Shown here piece after piece: positions 15,211-22,449 of a stretch of 46,933 bases of DNA. The notes under the pieces were generated by a model that was not told the DNA's origin, did no database searches, and saw only the letters and a list, made by a program, of their open reading frames with translations. Source of the stretch: Candidatus Yanofskybacteria bacterium RIFCSPHIGHO2_01_FULL_41_26 (lineage in GTDB: Bacteria; Patescibacteriota; Minisyncoccia; 2-02-FULL-40-12; GWA2-44-9); assembly GCA_001794055.1 (NCBI GenBank), contig MGJB01000002.1:1-46933 (forward strand), read 5' to 3'. Each line of letters opens with the position of its first letter. The first letter of the stretch is position 1. The translations under genes and the position numbers were made by a program.

Positions 15211-16111
15211 TGTGAAATTTTTTATGTATTTCCCTCAATTGTTTATCTGTTACATGAGTATAGATTTGAGTCGTTGTAACCGAAGAGTGGCCTAGCATTG
15301 ATTGAACGGAACGAATGTCGGCGCCGTTGCGCAAGAGATCAGTGGCGTAGCTGTGGCGAAGTGTATGGGGCGATACATTTTTTCCGACAATTCCGGCTTT
15401 GGTGGCGTGTTTTTCTACGATTCTCTGGATACTGCGGGGGGTGAGCCGTAAGTTAGAATTTTTGGAAAATATGTTGGTTTTAGGAATTCGGATAAACAAT
15501 GCCTCATCTATATCCGATCTTTTATCTAGATATTTATTTATATTCCCCTTAGCTTCATCAGATAAAAATACCACTCTAATCTTGCTTCCCTTTCCCCGAA
15601 TGCTTAGTTCTCCTCGTGTCGTGTCTATTTTATCTCTATCCAACGAGCAAAGCTCTGATACGCGCATACCGGTGCTGAACAAGGTGCCAAGAATTGCCCT
15701 GTCTCTTAAGACATCCAAGCTGTCTCCTTTTGGGGACTTAAGAAGTCGTTCCAATTCATCCGTTTCGAGAAATGTAACCTCTCTCTCTTCTTGTTTTCCC
15801 AGCTCAACTTTTTCGGCAGAGACGGATTTAATATCTCTTTTCGCTAAATACTTTAAGAAACTTCTCAAGGCGATGATGTGATAGTTTTGGGTGACTTTCT
15901 TGAGCGGATTACCCTCACTGTCTTTGAGGCGGTTTAAATAAAGCCGATACTGCCTTATCAGGTCTTCGGTGATGCCTGACGGGCCGGAAACTTTAGCAAA
16001 TTGCAAAAATCTATCCAAATATCGGCCATAATTTTCCATAGTTTTTGGCGAACGGTTCTTCTCTATTTCCAGATGCTCAAGATACTGAATTTTTAGGTCT
16101 TTCAGGTCCAT
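15197..16111 (-). CDS. Tyrosine recombinase XerC/XerD
   Basis: The protein resolves chromosome dimers at dif sites. The 304 residues comprise an N-terminal SAM-like core-binding domain (about 1-90, IEKNRSPKTMENYGRYLDRF) and a catalytic domain with all key residues: Arg in FSTGMRVSEL (about 148), Lys in RGKGSKIRVV, HTLRHSYATDLL (about 246-257), LGHSSVTTT and the nucleophile Tyr in TQIYTHV (about 283). Being close to canonical length and complete, it is more likely the housekeeping Xer than a phage or integron integrase. No other Xer gene is in the window. Confidence 0.92.
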   Translation of the reverse strand: MDLKDLKIQYLEHLEIEKNRSPKTMENYGRYLDRFLQFAKVSGPSGITEDLIRQYRLYLNRLKDSEGNPLKKVTQNYHIIALRSFLKYLAKRDIKSVSAEKVELGKQEEREVTFLETDELERLLKSPKGDSLDVLRDRAILGTLFSTGMRVSELCSLDRDKIDTTRGELSIRGKGSKIRVVFLSDEAKGNINKYLDKRSDIDEALFIRIPKTNIFSKNSNLRLTPRSIQRIVEKHATKAGIVGKNVSPHTLRHSYATDLLRNGADIRSVQSMLGHSSVTTTQIYTHVTDKQLREIHKKFHNKNR

Positions 16112-16153
16112 TGTCTTGATTATAAATCTTTGTGTCGCAAAATGTAAGTTGAT

Positions 16154-16182
16154 TTGCAGGTAAATTATATTTGTGCTAATAT
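16154..16182 (+). promoter_or_regulatory. rpsO promoter
   Basis: TTGCAG, 17-nt spacer, TGTGCTAATAT with the -10 at 16177-16182. The ATG is 19 nt downstream, leaving a leader of about 13 nt without a clear Shine-Dalgarno. Confidence 0.65.
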
Positions 16183-16201
16183 GTCAAAGTAATATTGGAA
16201 C

Positions 16202-16468
16202 ATGTTGACCCCAAAAGAAAAATTAAAAGTTATAGAAAAAGTTAAGATCCATGATAAGGATACGGGTTCTGCCGAGGCGCAAATTGCTTTGTTTACTGAG
16301 GAAATTGAACAACTTGCCAAGCATCTCAAAAAACATGGCAAAGATAACTCATCTCGCCTCGGGTTGTTAAAAATGGTTTCCAAGAGAAAACGACTTTTGG
16401 ATTATCTCAAAAGAGAAGCCCCCAAAAGACATGCTTCAGTTGTTAAAAAACTCGGTTTAGATAAGTAA
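16202..16468 (+). CDS. rpsO: Ribosomal protein uS15
   Basis: uS15 binds the central domain of 16S rRNA early in 30S assembly. The 88 residues match the family length. Hallmarks are HDKDTGSAEAQIALFTEEI (about 17-35), LAKHLKKHGKDNSSRLGLL (about 39-57), the KRKRLLDYL motif (about 61-69) and the basic C-terminus. rpsO stands close upstream of pnp, as in many bacteria, but here a NYN-domain gene and a terminator separate them. Autoregulation by its mRNA leader is known in other species. The very short leader here makes the E. coli-type mechanism unlikely. Confidence 0.97.
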   Translation: MLTPKEKLKVIEKVKIHDKDTGSAEAQIALFTEEIEQLAKHLKKHGKDNSSRLGLLKMVSKRKRLLDYLKREAPKRHASVVKKLGLDK

Positions 16469-16499
16469 TCTACAGGTCTTGCCTGTAGGTAAAGATTTT

Positions 16500-17015
16500 A
16501 TGTCTCATAAAATTACTGTACCCCAAAGAAAGAACCACCGAATCGGTGTTTTTGTTGACGTTTCAAACATGTATCATTCGGCTAAAAATCTCTACAAATC
16601 GCGGGTCAATTTCCGTGAACTTTTAAAGTTGGCGACTGCCAATAGACAATTGGTCAGGGCCATTGCTTATGTCATCAAGTCTGACACGAAAGAAGAAAAA
16701 GCATTTTTTGATGCTTTGGAAAAAGCCGGTTATGAATTGAAAAGCAAGGACCTTCAAGTGTTTCCGGGAGGCATGAAAAAGGGCGACTGGGATGTGGCAA
16801 TTGCGATTGATGCCGTTACTCTTTCCAAGCTCGTTGACGTTGTAGTACTCGTTTCGGGAGATGGCGACTATGAGCCGTTGGTTGAATTTCTTAAGTTCAA
16901 CGGGACAATTGTTGAAGTGGCCGGATTTAAAAGAAGCACCAGTTCAAAGTTAATAGATGTCGCCAATAATTTTACAGATTTAGAAGAATTGAAAGAAAAG
17001 ATATTGCTCAAATAA
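16500..17015 (+). CDS. NYN-domain (LabA/DUF88-like) putative ribonuclease
   Basis: From the ATG at 16500 the protein has about 171 residues. Conserved acidic residues of the PIN-like NYN fold are visible: GVFVDVSNMYHSAK (first Asp), KGDWDVAIAIDAVT (Asp pair) and VLVSGDGDYEPLVEFL (catalytic SGDGDY). Family members are predicted metal-dependent RNases involved in RNA processing. I prefer 16500 to an upstream TTG because AGGTAAAG lies before this ATG and the conserved region starts just after. A 7-bp hairpin (16470-16488) lies between rpsO and this gene. Confidence 0.88.
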   Translation: MSHKITVPQRKNHRIGVFVDVSNMYHSAKNLYKSRVNFRELLKLATANRQLVRAIAYVIKSDTKEEKAFFDALEKAGYELKSKDLQVFPGGMKKGDWDVAIAIDAVTLSKLVDVVVLVSGDGDYEPLVEFLKFNGTIVEVAGFKRSTSSKLIDVANNFTDLEELKEKILLK

Positions 17016-17041
17016 AAATCCAGCGGAAGGCTGGATTTTTT
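17014..17041 (+). terminator. Rho-independent terminator
   Basis: AAAAATCCAGC/GCTGGATTTTTT with a 5-nt loop, beginning at the NYN gene stop; it separates rpsO-NYN from pnp. Confidence 0.9.
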
Positions 17042-17125
17042 AAAAGAGTTGTGGTACGTTCACCATAGAGTTAATTAACAACCAGCAAAGGCATCAAAAA
17101 CCAATACTAATGGGGCTTGCAATAT

Positions 17126-17196
17126 TGGCCAAAGGAAATATCGAAATACCTGCCTGTCCGGCAGGCGGGTCGACATGTCGAAATATCTTTTGGCCA
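17126..17196 (+). promoter_or_regulatory. Long hairpin in the pnp leader
   Basis: Arms 17126-17144 and 17178-17196 pair at 17 of 19 positions. An inner perfect hairpin CCTGCC/GGCAGG (17149-17165) lies between them. The structure ends 34 nt before the pnp ATG. In enterobacteria a leader stem cut by RNase III underlies pnp autoregulation; a comparable role here is inferred from position only. Confidence 0.6.
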
Positions 17197-17230
17197 GAAT
17201 TGTTTTTTACTCTTTTGTTGGTATTTAGTC

Positions 17231-19354
17231 ATGGACATAAAAACTTATAAAGAAGAGTTTGCCGGGAAGCCATTAATGGTTGAATTTGGTCGTCTTGGTG
17301 GACAAGCCAATGGTTCTTGCCGGATTCAGTATGGCGAAACGACGGTGCTTGTTAACGCCACTATGTCGGCTCACCAGAAACAGGTTGACTATATGCCCCT
17401 CTCGGTTGATTACGAAGAAAAATATTATGCCGCTGGAAAGATAAAAGGTTCGAAATGGATAAAACGCGAAACCCGTCCTTCGGACGAGGCCATTTTGACC
17501 GGTCGAGTAATTGACCGTTCAATTCGCCCTCGTTTTAATCACAACATCAGAAATGAAATTCAGGTTGTTGCAACCGTGCTTTCTTTCGACGGAGTTAACG
17601 ACCCTGACATGCCTGCACTTTTTGGCGCTTCGCTGGCACTTATGACTTCGGATATTCCTTTTGACGGACCCATTGCCGGGGTAAGGGTCGGCAGGATTGG
17701 AGGCAAGCTTGTTTTCAACCCAACTTATAAGGAAAGAACTGAAAGCGATTTTGACATTATTGTTGCGGGAACAGCCAATAAAATAAACATGATAGAAGCT
17801 GGTGCCAAAATAGTTCCTGAGAAAGATGTAACCGAAGCTATCGCTGCTGGCTTTAAAGAATTTCAGAGTTTAATTAAATTGCAGAATAAAATTGCTAAAG
17901 AGTTTGCTTCCAAGAAAAAAGAACTATCGGTGTTTACTCACGACGAGGCATTGGTATTGGCGGTTAGAAATTTTGCTGATACAAAATTAGAGAAAGCTCT
18001 TTATGCTCCCGGTAAGAATAAAACTGAATTTTACGAAGGATTGGGTCAGATCAAAGACGACTTGATGATTTATATCAAAGAACAGTATAAAGAGTATCCT
18101 GAATTAAGTAAAAAAATTGACGAGGCTGGATCTGTCTATGAAGAAGAAATAGACCGTATCGTCCACAGAAATATTATTGATCCGCCGGCTGGCGGAGAAA
18201 AAAGACCCGATGGCAGAAAGACCGATGAATTAAGACCGTTGAACGCCGAGGTCGGCATTCTTCCCCATTCCCACGGAACAGGACTATTTAATCGCGGCAC
18301 CACTCAAGCGCTTTCTATTTTGACTTTAGCAGCTCCTGGACTTGAACAGTGGATAGAGACGATGGAAATAGATCTTACCAAAAAGCGTTTTATGCACCAT
18401 TATGTTTTTCCTCCTTTCAGTGTCGGAGAAGTCGGCCGAATGGGCGGAGGCGGCCGCCGTGAAATTGGCCATGGAGCTTTGGCTGAAAGATCGCTTGAAC
18501 CAATTATTCCCGCTAAGGACAAATTCCCATACACCATTCGTGTTGTTTCAGAAATCCTCTCTTCAAACGGATCATCGTCTATGGCTTCGGTCTGTGGTTC
18601 TACTTTGGCTTTGATGGATGGCGGAGTTCCTATCAAATCCTCCGCTGCTGGCATTGCTATGGGTTTGATGTTGGACGAGAAGGGTGAGAAGTATAAAATT
18701 CTTACCGATATTCAAGGTCCAGAAGACCATCACGGCGACATGGATTTGAAAGTTGCCGGAACCAAAGATGGCGTAACTGGAATGCAAATGGATGTAAAAG
18801 TTGAGGGAATTACTGTTGAGATAGTTGAAAAAACGTTGATTCAGGCCAAAAAAGCTCGCTTGGAAATCTTAGCGGCTATGGAAAAGGCAATCAGCACTCC
18901 TCGGCCGGAATTATCTCCGCATGCTCCCCGAGTAGAAACGATTAAAATTAATCCTGCCAAGATCGGAGCTCTTATCGGTCCGGGAGGCAAGATAATAAAT
19001 GAAATTATTGAAAAAACCGGGGCTGAAATTGATATTGAAGATGACGGCTCGGTGTTTGTGACTTCTCTAACTCCTGAAGGGATGAAAAAGGCGTTGGCCC
19101 TGATTCAAGAAGTTACATATGAACCACAACCTGGAGACGAATTTGATGGTACGGTGGTAAGCATCAGAGATTTCGGGGCTTTCGTAGAAATAATACCTGG
19201 TAAAGACGGGATGGTCCACATATCAGAAATCAGTACACAAAGAGTAAATAAAGTGACTGATGTTCTGAAAATGGGCCAGAAGGTTCATGTTTGGGTCAAG
19301 GCCGTTGACGATATGGGGAAGATAAGTTTGACGATGAAGCCCCCTAGAAGATAA
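17231..19354 (+). CDS. pnp: Polyribonucleotide nucleotidyltransferase
   Basis: PNPase degrades RNA 3' to 5' by phosphorolysis. From the ATG at 17231 the protein has 707 residues, the usual length. Domains run in order: first RNase PH domain (MVEFGRLGGQANGSC...), helical linker, second RNase PH domain with HGTGLFNRGTTQALS, GGGRREIGHGALAERSL and the catalytic ILTDIQGPEDHHGDMDLKVAG, then KH (KIGALIGPGGKIINEI, about 580-595) and S1 (EFDGTVVSIRDFGAFVEI, to the end). The open frame continues 38 codons upstream, through the leader hairpin, but those residues are not conserved. No Shine-Dalgarno is seen. Confidence 0.97.
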   Translation: MDIKTYKEEFAGKPLMVEFGRLGGQANGSCRIQYGETTVLVNATMSAHQKQVDYMPLSVDYEEKYYAAGKIKGSKWIKRETRPSDEAILTGRVIDRSIRPRFNHNIRNEIQVVATVLSFDGVNDPDMPALFGASLALMTSDIPFDGPIAGVRVGRIGGKLVFNPTYKERTESDFDIIVAGTANKINMIEAGAKIVPEKDVTEAIAAGFKEFQSLIKLQNKIAKEFASKKKELSVFTHDEALVLAVRNFADTKLEKALYAPGKNKTEFYEGLGQIKDDLMIYIKEQYKEYPELSKKIDEAGSVYEEEIDRIVHRNIIDPPAGGEKRPDGRKTDELRPLNAEVGILPHSHGTGLFNRGTTQALSILTLAAPGLEQWIETMEIDLTKKRFMHHYVFPPFSVGEVGRMGGGGRREIGHGALAERSLEPIIPAKDKFPYTIRVVSEILSSNGSSSMASVCGSTLALMDGGVPIKSSAAGIAMGLMLDEKGEKYKILTDIQGPEDHHGDMDLKVAGTKDGVTGMQMDVKVEGITVEIVEKTLIQAKKARLEILAAMEKAISTPRPELSPHAPRVETIKINPAKIGALIGPGGKIINEIIEKTGAEIDIEDDGSVFVTSLTPEGMKKALALIQEVTYEPQPGDEFDGTVVSIRDFGAFVEIIPGKDGMVHISEISTQRVNKVTDVLKMGQKVHVWVKAVDDMGKISLTMKPPRR

Positions 19355-19452
19355 CGCTCCGCCCCCTCCCCATTTTCGACCTATTGCTTGCGCCTTCGGT
19401 CTCCTACAGAGATTCGAAAGGCGGCCAAAGCACGCTTCTCCGAGATCGGACA

Positions 19453-19573
19453 AATGCTCAAATTAGATCTCAATTTGCTTAATAAATCTTAGCATCCGTT
19501 TCTCCTTCGACAAGCTCAGGATTTTCTGGCTAAGATTTATTATCTAAGAAAATTATCAACTAATTTGAGCATT
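19453..19573 (+). repeat. Structured repeat B, copy B1
   Basis: Long interrupted hairpin: AATGCTCAAATTA (19453-19465) pairs perfectly with 19561-19573, AATAAATCTTAGC (19481-19493) pairs perfectly with 19529-19541, and AATTTGCTT (19472-19480) pairs imperfectly with AAGAAAATT. It lies about 100 nt after the pnp stop. It is homologous to 24062-24179, with compensatory changes. Confidence 0.8.
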
Positions 19574-19837
19574 GCGTTATTTTGGGCAATGGTGGCCATG
19601 ATTGGATTTTTGCCCTGTGTGTTGTTTGGTGGTCAGTTGTAGCTTCGATACAGAAAGGTCTAGTGGTCGTCACCTGACGAACTGCTGGCTCCCCTGTCTC
19701 GGGGCTTTTATTTTTAAATGTTTACAACTTATTTCCTGATTGTGTTAAAATAAAATAGTTAAAAGTTTATCGAGTTCATCATGTTTATAAAGTTAACTTT
19801 AAGAACTTTATAACTTTACGAACTTTCAACTATCTCT
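19574..19837 (+). other. Intergenic region with possible small transcript
   Basis: No supportable gene is seen. The region holds GC-balanced sequence, a small palindrome TCGTCACCTGACGA (19668-19681) and a terminator-like stem at 19687-19716. Closer to the next gene there is AT-rich DNA with TTAAAATAAAATAG, a plausible -10 region. A short RNA ending at the terminator is possible. Confidence 0.35.
19687..19716 (+). terminator. Rho-independent terminator
   Basis: GGCTCCCC/GGGGC stem with a short loop followed by TTTTATTTTT. Confidence 0.65.
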
Positions 19838-21214
19838 ATGGCAGACGATAATAACACTACAAAAAATATGGATATAAATGATTTGGTCAGGGAATTAAGC
19901 AAGAGTCCTACAAGTCCAGTGCCCCCTTCGCCTTCTCCTGCGCCTCAAGCGCCGAGGCCGGCTTTTCCTTCTCCTCCTCCTCCGATTACTCCTTTCCAAC
20001 CAAAACCATCGGAAATGCCTCGACCCCAGTTTAATGCTCCTCCTCGACAGTTTGACAAACCCATGCCTACCGACAAACAGGCAATTCAGCCAAAACCAGC
20101 TCCAACAGCCCCAACTCCAACCATGCCTACTCCTGCTGTCCCCCTTCCGACTCCAGGGGTCAAAGAATATCAGTCATCCATAAGAACGATGAATGAAGAT
20201 ATTTCCAGACTTAAACAAGGCCAAAAACCGACGGGAATCGACGTTCCAAGAAAGGTTGAACAGGTTGTTCCTGCTCCGGTGACACCTTCTCCAACTAAAC
20301 CAGTGATACCGAGTCCACAATTAAAAGTTCCAAGCGTAAATCTTGGTGAAACACAAAAAACCGGGCCCATAGCTCAATCAAAAGATGTTTCTAAGCCGCC
20401 CGCAATTCCGAAAGTAGAGCCGAAACCTCAAATTTATATTCCTCAAGAAGGCCAAAAAGGCGGCAACAGAAATATGCTTTTTATCGGAATTGGCGCCGCG
20501 GCCATAGTGGCGGGATTTTCGTATTGGTTCTTTGTTTTAAGATTGCCGGCCTCTGATTTTATAGTTGAATTACCCACTCCTGTTCCGACAGCTATGACAA
20601 CTCCGACTCCTGTTTTGAGCGATATTTTTGCAAATTTAGAAAACCAAACGGTCTGTACCTCTGAATGCACTCCAAGTTCTTTTTTTGAAGATATTAATGA
20701 GCAACCGATTAGCGGAGGGCAATTCAAGTTTCTTTATTTTAGTGAAAACAACACATTGCGAACGATTGCTCAGTTGTTTGATGATTTCAAATTGGTTTAC
20801 CCGGGTAGCCTGAAAGGCTTATTAGGAGAAGATCGTGGAATATTTGTTTATGGTCAGAAGGAAATATTTGACCAAAAAGGCCTGATTAGAACCGATTCCA
20901 TAGTTGAAAAACGCTTGGTACTTATTAATGAAGCAACAGACTCCATCGCAGTTTCTCAACTGTTGAAAGAATGGGAAACAGATATGCCGAATAATTTAAG
21001 AGAAATATTTTTACTTGAATTAAAGAGGCAGACGAGCCAAGCTTTTTCTGATAATTTTTATCGAGGGGTCAGTATAAGATATCAAAATTTTGCATATTCA
21101 GACAAAAGCATAGATTATGCGGTTGTCGCTGCTCCTAATGGCAAATCATATTTGGTTATAGCCGGTTCAAGAGAAGCTATGTACGCAACAATAGATAAAC
21201 TCCTAGGCTTTTAA
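19838..21214 (+). CDS. Proline-rich single-pass membrane protein
   Basis: The 458-residue protein has a cytoplasmic, extremely Pro-rich N-terminal half (about 20-205, PPSPSPAPQAPRPAFP-type runs), one membrane helix (MLFIGIGAAAIVAGFSYWFFVL, about 212-233), a second Pro/Thr linker (VELPTPVPTAMTTPTPV) and a folded C-terminal domain of about 200 residues starting at LSDIFANLENQTVC. Two nearby cysteines (CTSEC) could form a disulfide. The C-terminal domain ends in repeating alpha/beta stretches (DYAVVAAPNGKSYLVIAGSR). I do not recognise the family. The ATG has no Shine-Dalgarno. Confidence 0.8.
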   Translation: MADDNNTTKNMDINDLVRELSKSPTSPVPPSPSPAPQAPRPAFPSPPPPITPFQPKPSEMPRPQFNAPPRQFDKPMPTDKQAIQPKPAPTAPTPTMPTPAVPLPTPGVKEYQSSIRTMNEDISRLKQGQKPTGIDVPRKVEQVVPAPVTPSPTKPVIPSPQLKVPSVNLGETQKTGPIAQSKDVSKPPAIPKVEPKPQIYIPQEGQKGGNRNMLFIGIGAAAIVAGFSYWFFVLRLPASDFIVELPTPVPTAMTTPTPVLSDIFANLENQTVCTSECTPSSFFEDINEQPISGGQFKFLYFSENNTLRTIAQLFDDFKLVYPGSLKGLLGEDRGIFVYGQKEIFDQKGLIRTDSIVEKRLVLINEATDSIAVSQLLKEWETDMPNNLREIFLLELKRQTSQAFSDNFYRGVSIRYQNFAYSDKSIDYAVVAAPNGKSYLVIAGSREAMYATIDKLLGF

Positions 21215-21400
21215 TGGGGTGACACATTGTGTATAACCTGTTGTCACTATCAAGCAATGTCACCAATAACCACTTGTCCAAGCAAGTGGTTATTGAATCA
21301 TTTTACTTATTTAAAGCCAATTTTTCATGGTGACATGGTGACATTATCACCATGTCACCATGGTGTCACCTTATCCACAGTTTTGCTATTGCAATGTCAC
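21215..21400. other. GTGACA/DnaA-box cluster (origin-like or operator region)
   Basis: In 186 bp there are eight GTGACA or TGTCAC hexamers (21219, 21242, 21258, 21330, 21338, 21353, 21364, 21395). Two exact DnaA boxes are present: TTATACACA (minus, 21236-21228) and TTATCCACA (plus, 21371-21379). There are two perfect inverted repeats: AATAACCACTTG/CAAGTGGTTATT (21265-21294) and a 16-bp one, 21326-21341 with 21347-21362. This density is typical of replication origins or multi-site operators. No dnaA or dnaN gene lies in the window. Confidence 0.6.
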
Positions 21401-21417
21401 CATCGACTTTATATAAT
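21389..21417 (+). promoter_or_regulatory. Consensus promoter at the GTGACA cluster
   Basis: TTGCAA (21389-21394), 17-nt spacer, TATAAT (21412-21417). The last TGTCAC site (21395-21400) lies inside the spacer and a DnaA box lies 9 nt upstream, so a protein binding these sites would compete with RNA polymerase. Confidence 0.75.
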
Positions 21418-21422
21418 TAGTT

Positions 21423-21536
21423 TAGATCTTTGGCTGGTGGTCTGACACACAAGTGGATCATTGGCATTTTTCCTCGCAAGAGGACAGGAGGCGCAGAGCT
21501 CACACTACATATTTTTTAGGAGCGTTCTGCGCCTTT
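21423..21536 (+). ncRNA. Putative small RNA
   Basis: The consensus promoter at 21389-21417 would start transcription near 21423-21425, and a terminator stem GGCGCAGA/TCTGCGCC followed by TTTTTTGATTTTTTG ends near 21540. Between them is a CCTC-GCAA-GAGG tetraloop hairpin (about 21472-21483). There is no reading frame with a ribosome-binding site; a 36-codon GTG frame runs through the terminator and is unlikely. A structured RNA of about 110-115 nt is the simplest reading. Confidence 0.5.
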
Positions 21537-21552
21537 TTTGATTTTTTGTTTA

Positions 21553-21690
21553 ATTCTGAATAGGTGACACAACCTCTATGCATGACTGCGGGGTGCACTT
21601 TTTTAAAATATTACTAATTTTAAAAAAGCACACACCCTCCGCCGGTTGCATAGTTGTCAGATGACAACTGGCCATAGAGGTTCAAACTTT
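21553..21690 (-). repeat. Structured repeat E, copy E2
   Basis: AACCTCTATG (21571-21580) pairs perfectly with CATAGAGGTT (21673-21682). Within are GTTGTCA-TC-TGACAAC, the shared CAACCGGCGGAGGG and a long A/T-rich hairpin closed by GGGTG...CACCC. It shares architecture with E1 but differs in stem sequence. Its outer flank contains another GTGACA. Confidence 0.75.
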
Positions 21691-21700
21691 CACTGATTTT

Positions 21701-21724
21701 GGCTCAAAGGGCCGGTTTTATTTT
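21701..21724 (+). terminator. Possible terminator
   Basis: GGCTC/GGGCC short stem followed by GGTTTTATTTT; it would end any plus-strand transcript through repeat E2. Confidence 0.4.
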
Positions 21725-21823
21725 GCAAAAGTTGTCTCAGGTAGAGTTTAGATTCTAGTTGAGGTCAGACACCTCAAGAGCTTACCACTTTCTCGCTCGG
21801 TCGCTCACAAGGCCGGTTTGACT

Positions 21824-21851
21824 TGACAAAAAGATTGAAAGTATTATAGTT
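21824..21851 (+). promoter_or_regulatory. Promoter of small membrane gene
   Basis: TTGACA (21824-21829), 16-nt spacer, TATAGT (21846-21851), 42 nt before the ATG of the gene at 21894. Confidence 0.75.
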
Positions 21852-21893
21852 ATGTAACTTTCGTGCCAAGAGCAAGAGGGTGGGAGGTAGGAA

Positions 21894-22103
21894 ATGAGAG
21901 TCGAGTTCGTGCCGATTGTTGGATTCCTCGTAAGTTTTCATCGCGCGATAAAAATGCAGTCACTACAAAGAAACAGCGTCATTTCAGTATGGGATGGCAG
22001 TGATTATGTTTTTGGTCCGTTTACAATTTCTGCAATCATTTCTTACGGTTTTCTTCAGTTAATTATTGTGATTCTTGCTTTGTGTAAATCATTTTTAGCA
22101 TAA
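21894..22103 (+). CDS. Small membrane protein
   Basis: The 69-residue protein has a mildly hydrophobic N-terminus (MRVEFVPIVGFLVSF), a polar middle with WDGSDYVFGP and a C-terminal helix (FTISAIISYGFLQLIIVILALCKSFLA, about 43-69). GGGAGG lies 6 nt before the ATG, with a consensus promoter upstream and a strong terminator downstream. It is therefore probably a real, separately expressed gene even though no family is recognised. Confidence 0.7.
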   Translation: MRVEFVPIVGFLVSFHRAIKMQSLQRNSVISVWDGSDYVFGPFTISAIISYGFLQLIIVILALCKSFLA

Positions 22104-22118
22104 CAATCAAGTTTATTT

Positions 22119-22150
22119 GCCCCATCTCGCTTTGGGGCTTTTTGTTTTTA
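22119..22150 (+). terminator. Rho-independent terminator
   Basis: GCCCC/GGGGC stem with a 10-nt loop followed by TTTTTGTTTTT. Confidence 0.85.
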
Positions 22151-22183
22151 GATAAGCCGTTGATCTTACTTTATCAATGGAAG

Positions 22184-22297
22184 TTTGAATCTTTGTTGCC
22201 AATCGTCACCTGTTTACCCAAACAACCGGCGGAGGGAGAGGCTTTTTACAAAATTAGTAAATTTTAAAAGCGAAACCCTAATCCATTAGAGGGACTT
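22184..22297 (+). repeat. Structured repeat E, copy E3 (diverged)
   Basis: Plus-strand order matches repeat E: TTTGAATCTTTGTTGCCA, CGTCACCTG, the exact CAACCGGCGGAGGG, then CTTTTTACAAAATTAGTAAA and a pairing arm. The outer stem is degraded and the ATTGAAATAA flank is missing. Confidence 0.6.
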
Positions 22298-22449
22298 ATG
22301 GAGTTCGGCAGAACGAGTACGAGGCAAAATTTTAGCAAGAGTTTATGCCGTGCCCGAGAATGGGTTAGGGTTGAGCTTTGCTTTTTAAAACAGAATAGTT
22401 ATTATATTAAACATCATACTAACTATCGCAGGAGGGGCGATGCGCTTTT
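22298..22449 (+). promoter_or_regulatory. Leader region of the comM-like gene
   Basis: No gene is supported here. It ends in AGGAGG (22430-22435), a strong ribosome-binding site. This is spaced for the ATG at 22440, which is not in the comM frame, rather than for the TTG at 22450, which is. Confidence 0.4.

Noticed and set aside
15197-16111. Phage or integrative-element integrase
   Set aside because: The recombinase has the length and motifs of XerC/D, is flanked by housekeeping genes, and no attachment-site repeats or phage genes are visible.
21227-21445. 72-codon plus-strand frame through the GTGACA cluster
   Set aside because: Its sequence is dictated by the repeats and DnaA boxes, it has no ribosome-binding site, and it runs across a consensus promoter.
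1056-22300. CRISPR array among the repeated hairpins
   Set aside because: Copies are far apart, of unequal length and partly inverted, with no regular spacers or cas genes.
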